Origin: Ectocarpus siliculosus
Taxonomy: Eukaryota; Sar; Phaeophyceae; Ectocarpales; Ectocarpaceae
DNA length: 55,120 nt
Assembly (NCBI GenBank): GCA_000310025.1
Contig: FN649758.1
Span: forward strand, 1,368,188-1,423,307
Direction: 5' to 3'
Made by a program: the position numbers and the translations under genes. Positions 1-10,400 of the stretch are shown here, one piece after another. The first letter of the stretch is position 1. Each line of letters begins with the position of its first letter. A model generated the notes under the pieces. It saw only the letters and a program-made list of their open reading frames with translations, searched no databases and was not told the origin of the DNA.

Positions 1-214
1 GGGGGGGGGGGGGCGGGGGGGGGAGGGGCGGGGATACAATCGAGCGACTGGGAGTGCCTCAAGTGCGGCAAGAGCAACTACAAGAACGCGTCGGCTTGTG
101 ACAGGTACAGGATGGCTCCCCCACCGCATCATAATCTCTTATCTTTTGACCCCGGGACTCGTTTCTTGTGCCTCTCAGAAAGGTGTAACGCCAAGTACGA
201 CTACATTAAGTTTT
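1..214 (+). CDS. RanBP2-type zinc-finger protein, 3'-terminal fragment of a gene cut by the window edge
   Basis: Two short exons are visible. The first (1-104) reads through a glycine-rich stretch encoded by the poly-G edge and then gives DWECLKCGKSN. The second starts at 183 after CAGAAAG and supplies CDRCN across the junction. Together they match the RanBP2 zinc-ribbon pattern W-x-C-x2-C-x3-N-x6-C-x2-C exactly. Such fingers bind single-stranded RNA or ubiquitin in known proteins; which applies here cannot be told. The donor at 105 (GTACAG) is in phase 2 and fits the second exon only if the acceptor is the AG at 181-182. The use of the AG at 175-176 would give an early stop. The coding part may end with a donor at 215 or read to a TGA at 277-279. 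Upstream exons lie outside the window. Confidence 0.6.
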
Positions 215-279
215 GTATGGGGCTCATATGCATCACTGAGCACCTGTTCTTAATTGTTGGTTGTTGTCTTCACATTTGA

Positions 280-2813
280 AACCGTTTATTCTCTCTACCC
301 AGTACCTTCTACTGTCCGTACTAGTCTAACACTTGTCGCGGGCGATTTCCTGTGGCTCTTGTTGCCGAGACCTTATGTGTTCGATCTTTTTGAGCCTGAA
401 GTTGTCAACTCCCAGGTTGTGCAAATAGCGGTAGGTTCTACAGGGAGACGGTGCGGTCAATCTTAGCCCCTTGATTGTGTTGCGTTGCTGTTTAGGTCGC
501 GTGTGCTGTGGCTCTTTATGGACTTGCGGGGGGCAGCGGGGGAGGAGGGCACGTTGATGGCGACTCCTTTCGCCGTACCTTGTTTGGGTCATACATCTTC
601 GGGAGACCGCGACCGAATGAGGGAATGAATGAGTTTGACACCTGGGCCTACGCTCTTGGTACGCGGTCTCTCCATCTGTGGCAGCTGCTGTTCACGTGAC
701 TTGAAACTATCCAATTGAAATTATACACCGCCGTAGGTTTCTTCCTCTTTGGACTAGAACTTCACCCCCCGTTCTAGATACACGTACGTGTGTCTGCTTT
801 TTTTCTGTCTTGTGGATACACTCGAGCGAGTGCGGTGTCGGCGTCTTAGAAATGAGCGTACTCTCCTCGTGACGTTGTTAGCCGTTCAATCCGCCGATTC
901 TTGGCGGTACCCCCCCTATCCTTGGTCAAAATAATACCATAGCATTTTTTTATAGAGAAGTTGTTTTTTTTTTTGCAGAAAAGAAGAAAGTTGCGTGTGC
1001 AATTCTTAGTGTCGAAGAGAACATCGTTTTTTTCATCGGTAGGCATGTCTATGTATGCCCCCTCCAGCCTCCCGCCCCACGCCGAGAGCTTGCCTTCCTC
1101 TGAAGGTTCTACGGCAACACGTTCGACCAAAACTGACAAGTGATTGTCCCGCCATGCACACCCGCCCCCGTGTGTGCCCTCCCGTCCCTGGGTTGACTTC
1201 AGGTGTCACGCGCTCAAACGGATGACGCTTTGGCGGGACTAGGCCTCCAGGCCTCGTCCTTCTGAGGGATACCGACGTCACTGCAGATAGCGACTTTCGT
1301 AGATACTTTGAAGTAAAACAAGCTGCCTCAAGAGTATCACCCGGACCTGAAAAAATCAGCTGTAGTTTGACCACTCGCAGGTAGTACCCACAAGTCGTTT
1401 CAGCTGTGTCCTTCCGTTTGGGGGTAACACACGTGGAAGACACTGGAACGCCTGTGAACGCACGCACAAGGTTGCACGTGGTGTTTGTGTTGGGAAGGAA
1501 ACGTTGATACCCCGTGTCCAGCGTGGTCGGTGGCAAGTTGCTATTTCAGCTGCCGCGGGCGACATGGAAAATTTCCAACCCTCCGCACGAACAATACGCA
1601 ACATCTGTTGCCACAGCTGTGTTTTTGTTCGATTGGGTGAACGACTGTAGGGGCAATCTTGTGGTGCGTTCACACAGCAAGCGTGGACTCGTGCCTGTAG
1701 TTTGAGTTTAACGTGGTACTTCTCCTGAAAACTAAACCTGCAAGCAGTTCTTTCCAAATGGGTCTGACATCCGCCCACGAATCGAGAGCGCGGAGGGAGT
1801 CATTTTACACCTGCATCGGAGAAGAAATGGAAATCGGCTGCACGCGGAGACGGAATAGTTCGGACCGGGTCGGGATCTACCATGTTCATCAAACGCAACC
1901 AGAGAAAATTCTCACGGTTCGTGTCCGTGTTGTTGGTGCAACACAACTATTGACTGCCGTGTCAAGGGTTCTGAAACGGGAATCCTGTGGACGGGGCGAT
2001 CGATTTATGCCTCCGCCATGACCTCTGGTTATTGCTTGTTCATGGTACATGCTCAGCAGTACGCACAACCAACCGCCGACCAAGGCAGCAAGCGGGATCG
2101 CCTTTTCTGCGAGATTGCTTGGTTGAACTTGGGCAGAGAGAGCTCTGACAGGAAGGACTCGTTAAGAAAGAGACGCCTGTCCATATTAACCACACACAGC
2201 ACGCCTGGCAGAGGGGGACACACATGCCCTCAAGGCATCACCCGTAGCAGACACTATCAAGTTGTAGCCCGCCGTTCGTGAGTTTGCGTCTGCAGCCTGG
2301 TCGTCGCCTTCTGATATTTTCTGGGAGGGCAAAAAAAGCCGCCTCGATTGCCGACATATGAATCAATGTTGCCGACCTCTCTAGCTTTAAACTAAAAACC
2401 CCGAGATCCCATCTAAACCTCCCTCCATCACAGACTCTTCTGAAGGCGGGTCTATCCCTCAAAAGCGTGCCCACACGCAGAATACAGCCCTCGAGGCAAC
2501 AGGTGTATTCAAACGCGCTCTTGACGCCGAGAACTACGAGATCAAGAAACAACGTCAGACGCCCCCCGCCCCCTCCACGCCATTGCCTCCTGCTTTAGGT
2601 GCGCTTCAAAGAAGACACGGCACGAGAAACAACAGCAGTAAATGCGCCGCTTGGCGAACTGCTTTTCGCACACAGCGCTTACGGAGTTAACGAAAGACTA
2701 AATCAGCCTAGGCAGGCCGGGCAGTTCCCGAAAGCAAAGAACTCGTGCGCCGAGCAGTGAAAAAATGAACAAGTGCCGCCTATGATAAAGAAAACAACGG
2801 TAAATTAACAAAT
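280..2813. other. Intergenic or intronic sequence, no gene recognised
   Basis: I saw no exon with a recognisable domain on either strand. The open frames here are short, overlap one another on both strands and have no family resemblance. Downstream exons of the zinc-finger gene at 1-214 could be hidden here but cannot be supported. Confidence 0.5.
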
Positions 2814-5800
2814 CTACTTTCCGTTTTGCTTCTGGATCCACGAAGCAACGTGCAGGCCCCACGAGATCGGCACCAGGAGCGCCCCTGCCACGTAGAGGGG
2901 CTGGATGTTGTCTGGCGACACCGTGTGCAAGATGTTGGTCTCGTGGATGCAGTACGTTCCCGCGGCGAACGCAGCGAGGGAGACGACCCCGAGACCCGCG
3001 GACGGGGCCTTGGCCAGCGCAGGGCCGAGCACCTCAGACGGCGGCGCCTTGCCCTCCCAGTAGGTGTCCAGCATCACCGGCGTGGCGGACACCTTGGAGG
3101 TTGCTGTAATGCATCGAATACGGGGGGGGGGCACGGTGAGTATCGGGGATAAAACATGCCCTCGATCGGGAGGTTCAAGGAGATCGAAGCTTCCCGGTGA
3201 ACAAATCGAAGGTGGCGTTGGAAGCTGCCGCAGGACGTGTGCTGGGTCATGCCAGGCTTCGCACGCAATTACAGCTGTCTGTCATTGAAACTGCCGCCAC
3301 ATGTGACGCTGAACGTCACTCTCCAACATGACCATCATTGGCCCCCGATTCTCGTACATACGAACAAATGATTCATTGGTGCTCCTGCTGTTGGCGGTCA
3401 TAAGATCGTCCTCCCAAGCGGGAAAAAAGAAAAGGGCTCGGAGCCAATCGCTTCACGGATGTACAACATTTAACCACCAAATCTGTCATGACGGGGGTGA
3501 CATGGGGCACCATATGCATGTATACGGAAGCTTGAGTAGCTTCACGGATGTACAACATTTAACCACCAAATCTGTCATGACGGGGGTGACATGGGGCACC
3601 ATATGCATGTATACGGAAGCTTGGGGTAGCTTCATGGTTACACGCGTTAGTTCATCGCCGCCAATCACACAAAGAAAGCCTGTGGCCACAGATGACAATA
3701 CCTGCGAGCGTTTGGGCAGGGCGATTGGGCTAATCCCTCGCACTTATTTCAACGAGATTCATGCAAGATGCTTCTTCCCCGGCAAAACCAGCGGCACGAA
3801 CGTTTCGGTCGGGCGTGTCGGCCAGCTGTTTCATCACCTACTCGAGGCAGGCCGTACAAAAAACGTTTGCCTTCCTTCGTTGTTCGCGGCAAATAGTGAC
3901 AAAATCGCTTGTTTTTTTTTCAGCGATGAATGTGACACGAAGAAATGATGCTTGGGAAGGCACACAAAAATCTTGAACACAACCGCTCCCGCGTCTGGTA
4001 CGGGTCGACATTTCGCCCCCAAGTCCATGTTCAGGGACGGCATAAGGGGAAAATAGGTAGGCGTTACACACCGGTTTACGTTTGTGCCGTATGCAAGCCG
4101 AAGAGTTCGGAGATCGCAAAAGAGACAACTGTGTTCTGCCAACTACAACGATGGGCGCGGTCGAAAGAAAGGCGTCCGCAAGTTTTCTCGAATAGGGCCA
4201 AATGGAGCCAACAAAAGAGCACCCTGAGATACAGGAACGTTTCAAAAGAACCCGAAACAACGCGGCAACGTACAACCGTTGTTTAACGACAATTTCTCAA
4301 GTACAACCACCATCGATCAGACCACGGTAACGCAGATGTGGTGACCTGCTCGGTTGCAACGAATACACGCTGAGCAGTTAGCCTGAGCACACACATGCGT
4401 GTAGGAGAGCGGGAGAAGCCTAAATTCCTGCTGGTTTGTTTTGTCTCGGACCATTGACCTCGGACTAACCGACCCGTAGAAAGGTATTGACAATCCCAGC
4501 AAGAAAGGGAGCATGCGCAACAGAGATAGCAAGGGGGTCAAGTAGAAACGTCCCGAACAAAATGCTTCGGATGTATACGGAAAATTAGACGCCTCGGGGG
4601 GGCAGAACAGACGCTTACAGGCTCTCGTAGATGTAGCGAGAGGCACCGAACCGGGTGTGCAGTGGTTTCAAGTACCCAGTCGGCAAAATCTCTCTTGTGC
4701 TTGCATGTGAAAGTTGCACTTGTGAGGAAATGAGAGCGTGTTCTTGACTCAGCACTACCGCTTTTTGAATCGGCTCGCCAATGGAAATACGCCAGTCTCG
4801 TGTTGTAGCAGGTCGGTTGCACATGCTTTCCAGTCCGCGGGCTCCCTCGACACATGAGAACCGCACGGAAGATGGGAAGGGGTTTTAGTCTACAAGTAAC
4901 CACCGTCTTCGCGAGTACTATGTACCACGAGGACAAAGCAAAACTGCACTGCACGTGTATAGACCCTCTCACAAACGGGTTTGTGGTTTTTGTCCACGCG
5001 TTGAAGTTTGCTGTGGTTGTTTTGAGAACCTCGATGGCTTCATTGTTGCATGTGTGGGTGTGCTACTTCGAATCCCCGTCAAGAAGAGCAAGCAGCTTTT
5101 CGCCTTTTCCCGCATCCTCTGTGCCCATGTCACAGAAAGCACAGCCAGAGTTAGTTAGTTGCACTCTAGGGAAGGAACTGCTGAATCATCATCATATCTA
5201 TCTCGCGGTAGCGAAAGGCGTTCACGATTTATGCATACGAAAGGGAGGGTTGATGGCGTAACTCCGGAACGGAGCCTCTCAAACTCATATTGGAGGCAAC
5301 AGAGCACAGCAAGTATGCAACGGAGCTGCCCGACGGAGAACCGTTGAGGTTATGTTCGCCCATGATCGAAGGAGAGGTTGCGGTTCGGGGTTGATTCATA
5401 CTTTCGGGCTGCTGTGAGGGACAAAGCTCGACATACGAGAGACGACAAGAGTCGAAATCGTCCAAATTAAAGCACAGCAAAGGCGAAGTGCGTCTCTTTC
5501 TTGTAGTAATAGCATCGACCGCGCTAAACCTGTGTGTGTTTTAATTAGTACTGTAGCATCGACCGCGCTAACCGGCTGACCAATGAAAAGACGTCAGTCT
5601 TAGTGCGGTTGAAAGCACAAAACACTTATATCTGCCATGAACTGGGACCCCGTGAGGGGGCAGGATGGAGGAGGCTAAACTATCCTTCGGATCAAAGACA
5701 GAAACAGCAGCAACAGAAGAAAACTGGACGCTGTGTGTGTGTTTGGTGAGGGGGCTGTTTGATCAAGAGGACAAACACCACCCGTCATCCTCAATGACCA

Positions 5801-6324
5801 GACCGCAGCAATTTGCTCGTCGATTTATCCACAGCAGTAGGCACGCCAAAGCTCTCCCTCCTGGCATGCCACTCCCCCCTCCCCCTCGCCTAGCTTTCTC
5901 CATATGTCGTTCCTTTTCGTTGGTTCATGAGGGCATTTGACTTATTGCGCAAGTCTCACGTGTGCGCACACACCCCAGACAACATGTCAACTCGCGAAAA
6001 ATACAAACGCACTTGACCCACCCCGGTCTTCAATTTTCAGCAGAAGGAAAAACGGAGGGGTGAACACATACAAAACAGAAGGCCAAATTTAGGCGCTCCT
6101 GCGTGACAGCAACGGAGCCGTGAGGTGAGCAACCTTCGCAGCTGAGGCTTCCATCCGATCCTTCCGTGCCACCTATCGATCCCGGCCCTCTTTTTCGATG
6201 CGTACACGCACTCACCGCGGGTGGCGCGCGGCGCGGCCAAGGCGCTGCCCTTGAAGGCGGAGGGGCTGACGAACGCGGATGCGGCTCCGATAAGCACCAC
6301 CAGGAGGAACGCAAACAGCTTCAT
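2814..6324 (-). CDS. Plastid-targeted two-helix membrane protein, function unknown (2 exons, 132 aa)
   Basis: Exon 1 is 6216-6324 and exon 2 is 2814-3103. The donor (G|GTGAGT) and acceptor (TTACAG|CA) agree in phase 1 across a 3.1-kb intron. Residues 1-17 form a classic signal peptide (MKLFAFLLVVLIGAASA) followed directly by FVSP. This is the ASAFAP-type motif that sends proteins through the ER into secondary red-lineage plastids. Residues 19-36 are basic and Ala/Ser-rich like a transit peptide. The mature part, about 95 residues, has hydrophobic segments near 71-89 and 104-124 joined by a short loop, and a charged C-terminus (QKQNGK). That suggests a helical hairpin in the thylakoid or inner envelope. 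I do not recognise the family; a small photosystem or antenna-associated subunit is one possibility. It is head-to-head with the Mfd gene. Confidence 0.8.
3451..3628. repeat. Two near-identical 89-bp tandem units
   Basis: The segment from 3451 to 3539 is repeated almost perfectly from 3540 to 3628; they differ only at the very end (GAGTAG against GGGTAG). It lies in the long intron of the minus-strand plastid-protein gene. The near identity points to a recent duplication or an assembly duplication. Confidence 0.85.
5510..5695 (+). repeat. Dispersed repeat family R2, copy 1
   Basis: It contains CGACCGCGCTAACCGGCTGA followed by CCAATGAAAAGACGTCAGTC and, further on, GGGACCCCGTGAGGGGG. The first core is partly duplicated just upstream (5515-5528). 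The same ordered blocks recur at 19255-19400, and the core recurs at 11842, 11952, and inverted at 42655 and 42772. I saw no coding capacity. It could be a SINE or a MITE. Confidence 0.65.
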
Positions 6325-6644
6325 CTTTGCTGCGGTTATTTGGTGTGATAAGAGTTGCTGGTGCTGGAGGTGTTGCTGGGTATTTCACAGCGCAGAAGAC
6401 AAGAGAGAGCAGAATTGAGAGCTCCAAGCAGCAGGGAGAGAGCCGAGAGACATGCGAGGCCGGAGGTCCCGTGGGATGAAAAGGATCCGATCAAGCTGCA
6501 CGCTGATTGGCTGAGCAAGTTACCCCGACCTGTGCACGCCAGCCGAAAAACCTGGAACACCCGGAACACCTTTGGCGGCGACATGCGACGCACGGCCAGC
6601 CAGCGTCGTCAGTGGCTACAAGCCCGGCTTCCCCGCTCGCCGCC
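6325..6644. promoter_or_regulatory. Shared upstream region of two divergent plastid-protein genes, with a CCAAT box
   Basis: Only 320 bp separate the start codon of the 132-residue plastid protein (leftward) from that of Mfd (rightward). CTGATTGGCT at about 6503-6512 is the reverse complement of the NF-Y (CCAAT) consensus AGCCAATCAG. No clear TATA box was seen. A bidirectional promoter is an inference from spacing. Confidence 0.5.
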
Positions 6645-7408
6645 ATGGCCGCCAGCAGACGACAGCGAACCAGAGACGAGAGACGATTAAAGCAGGCACT
6701 GCCCCTGTTGGCGTGCTTCGGGTGCCTGGCGCAAACAGGCACAGGCTTCGTCGGCCATGTGCCTCGAGCACCGAGCATCGTCACAACAACAACAGCTGCT
6801 GCAACTTCCGTGCATCAACATGACCGTCGATTATGGGGGACGACCACGGCAGCAGCAGGGAGGTCCAGCAGTGGCTCGAGGCTGCAGGGGAGAGCTAGGG
6901 CCGGTGGTGTATCCGCTCCTGCTGGTGCTGCTGGTTCTGCTGCGAGGGGCTCCCTCTTCGGGGCGCGCCGACCGCCCCCGAGTTCAACGAGCAAGATAGT
7001 CGGTGGCGGCGCTGCTGGGCGGTGGTCGACAACAGCGATCAGTGCTGCCGCTGCTGACAGCGGCAGCAGCAGCAGCAGCGGCGGCGGCGGCGGTGGTGTC
7101 GAGGTGGCCCCGGAAAAGCCGAGACGCAGGAGGGGGCTGGGCAGAAAAACGCTGGCAGCGGCAGCGAAGCGAAGCCGTACGCCGGTGCCGGAGTCGACGA
7201 AGGTGGCGTCGTACGAGATAGCACAGGCAGCCTCGGCAGGGCGCCAGGCGGCGATCGAGGCGATGGAGAGGGAGGAAGCGGACCGGAACGCCCTCAACGC
7301 TTTAGCTGGGGAGCAGCGAAAGGAGTTGCGGGCTAGCGTGGCGCGGGGGGACGGGCCGACGGTGCTCGTGTCGAGGGAGGGATTCGTCCCGCTGGAGCAG
7401 CAGCAGTT

Positions 7409-7444
<36 letters not shown>

Positions 7445-10400
7445 TGAGCAGGCGGAGAAGGCTCGGTTAGAGAAGGAGAGAGAGCAGGAGGAGGAGGAGG
7501 AGGAGGAGGAGGAGGAGGAGGAGGAGGAGGAGGAGGAAGACGAGGACGAGGACGAGGGTGAGGAAGATGATGATGATGAAGAAGATGAGGAGGATGAGGA
7601 GGACGAGGAGGGAGAGGAGCCCAGGGCCAAGAAGAGTAAGAAGAAGACTAAGGAGGAGCTCGATAAGGAAGAGGCCCGCCAGGATGCTCTGTCTGCCAAC
7701 ATCCAGGTTGGTGCTAACTGGGGCGTTAACATGTCACCAGCATCTGGCACGTTTGCTACGGGTTCTAGCGCGTCAGGTGTGCGATGGACACTCGTGGGTA
7801 GCATAAGCGGGGGACCATTTGGTTTGTACCAGACAAGTCGAAAGGGATGGCGGTGTGCCGGTCCTACTTGGGCCAGGGGGGGGGACGGGAAGGTAATGCC
7901 GGTTAACAGGACAGGCTTGTAATCTTGTTGCACGCGGTGTCTGTGACTTTAGCGCTTGGGCGTCATACGTTCGCCTTGTCCGGACCTGTCTAGCGAAGGA
8001 TCCATCAAGAATTTTTCCACAGCAGTGACGGCGATATCAGACCCACCGGACATGCAACATCCACCCGGACAACTCCCCTTCCATGCCTCCAAAGCACGGC
8101 AGGGCCACCCTCCCCTCTCTTTCTGCGTTGTGCGCTCCTTGCAGTCGCGCGGCCGGCTACATCGTGTAGTTTTTAGCGTGGTATCCACCCCCGATACGGA
8201 CGCGATTCGACCCCTCCACCTCACTACTTCCCATACCCCACACCGCGACACCGCCGCCGTGTGTTTGTCGCTGCACCCGTTATCTGGTAACCACCCATAA
8301 CTGCCACCATCCTTGACGCTGTCGCCGCCCACGCCAACTGTTCTTGCTATTCTGCTTCGCACCACTGCTGTGCCAAAGGAAGGGGAAGATGATGTCCGCC
8401 TGTGTCTTAACGCTCTCCCTGGTTCCAATTCAACCTACATTTGTCTCCCCTGATATTCTCTTTACCATTTCCTTCGCGCTTGTCTCCTGCGTGCAGAAAC
8501 AAGGGTTGAAGGTGGGAGCTTTCGGCAAGGAGAGGATAGTGTACCACCACGACTATATGGTGCACGAGGACCTCGGGTTCTGCCGCTACCTGGCCCCCGA
8601 GTTTACGCCTGATGCCAACCCGGAGGAGATTTTGCTGGAGTTCTCGGTGCGCCTGCCTTGCGTGTGTATGCCTTCGCGCGGAGGCCCCGTGGTTTTCATA
8701 CTATGACACTTGAACCCCTTTCCTTTTACTTTGCTCGCAAGGGTTTTGTGCTTGGTTCGCCTATGGATCATGTTTCGCCGCCAGGTGCGTTGTAGCTGCT
8801 GACGTTTGTTTCGACACATTTCCGAATTTCTTCGCCTTGAGGAGAACCAGCACGGCGCGCGATAGGACGTGCGTTTTCCGCTCGAGGGTCCCCTGAACCT
8901 GGTATTTCCTTCTGTTTATGTTGTTTGGAACCCCGAAAGCGCACATGGCTTTTTGCTCTCTGTATCTTTCGAGTCTCGGGTACTGAACGCTGTGGAGTGC
9001 AATTGGGGCTAACAGTTGTTTTGGAACGACGAAAGCGCGCATAGCTTTTGCTCGCTTGGTTTCTTGTCTGGTGATGAACGCTGTACAGTGCAATTGGGGC
9101 AAGCCGTTGTGTTCATTTACAGGTTTCGATGTTCTGCGTGAGGGCTCCGTGCCTGCCGTGCTCGCCCTTCCAGAGGCCCAAGCAGACGTGGCAGTACTCG
9201 GAACAATCTTTTGCGCGCAGCTGCGACCGAAGTATTCCCTTCCTGAGACCTACATTATATGACCCTAAGACAGCACATCGATTTGTACACCGCCGTTACC
9301 CATTACGTTTTCCTCTTATGCGGAAAGCATCGCCTTAAGGCTGACTGCCGTGGTTGTTGTTCCAACCAGGACCCGCCCCCGCCCGCCCGATGCCCGTTCG
9401 GGTAAAACAACGTGTGCGTATTCCCCCGCGTTTCAGGACATGAACCTTCCAATAGCAAAGGACCAGTCGTACCTGCTGACGCGGTACAGAGCGGCAGACG
9501 CGGCTCGGGTGCCGTTGTCCGTGGTGTCTGACCAGAACAGCTGGCTGCGACACAAGCTCAAGGTTCGTGGTGTCTTTTTTTTGTTCATCCCCAACAACGA
9601 AGGGCTTTTTGGTCGTTTTGTTCTTTTGGGAGGGGTTGTTGTGTCGCAAGATGGAGGGTTGGTTCGCTATTTTCTGTTGGTTTTTTCTCTTTGGCCATCT
9701 TATCTTGTCTTGTCCTTCGGCTATAAATAGCTCACGACCGTTACTGCGGTTTGTGAAACTGGCCTTTTTATTTTCCGCCACCGTCAACGACCTCCTGGCC
9801 GTAAGGTATTCATTGCTGCTGCTGTTGTTGTGTGGTTTGGTTGGATATGTGGTACTTGTACGATTCGCTGCTAGAGAACCCCATGTATGCTGCTCTTGGT
9901 AGAGCGGACATCTGCGATGAAGCCTGAATACCTTGCAACGAGGGTTGCGCGGTGTCCGGTGTTGGATGCAGCATTTTGTTGAATCTGATATTTCCAGACG
10001 ACCTGTATCACCCTGTTCCTCGGGGCTATCGGAAAAGGTTGTAAGGTTGGGGTAGTGCTCGGCGGCTCTCCCGTGGCCCGGGCACTGCTGTGCACGGCCT
10101 CCCCTCGCCCCTTGTCTTGTCTTGACCTTTGCCACAATTCGCACTTGGTCAGCAACGCGGCCAGCAATATCAAGCATGGCTCGGTTGGAGAGTAGCCGTC
10201 TATGCTGTTGAGCTCACAGAGGCTCACAAGGTCCATTAGTAAAGGCCGATCGAAAGGGAGACAGACAGACAGACAGACATACAGAACGAGACAGAGACAC
10301 AGAGAGACATACGAGAGAGAGACAGAGACACAGAGAGAGAGAGAGCGAGAGCGACAGAGACACAGAGAAAAAGAGAGCGAGAGCGACAGAGAGAGACATA

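Noticed and set aside
3328-3948. 206-residue plus-strand frame
   Set aside because: It contains the 89-bp tandem duplication, lies in the intron of the minus-strand plastid gene and resembles no protein family.
6815-7933. Long serine-rich reading frame on the minus strand
   Set aside because: It is the complement of the GAG/CAG repeats in Mfd exon 1; it has no domain and no splice context.
9335-10236. Long minus-strand frames opposite Mfd introns
   Set aside because: They overlap a well-supported Mfd exon on the other strand, show no family resemblance and consist mostly of simple sequence.
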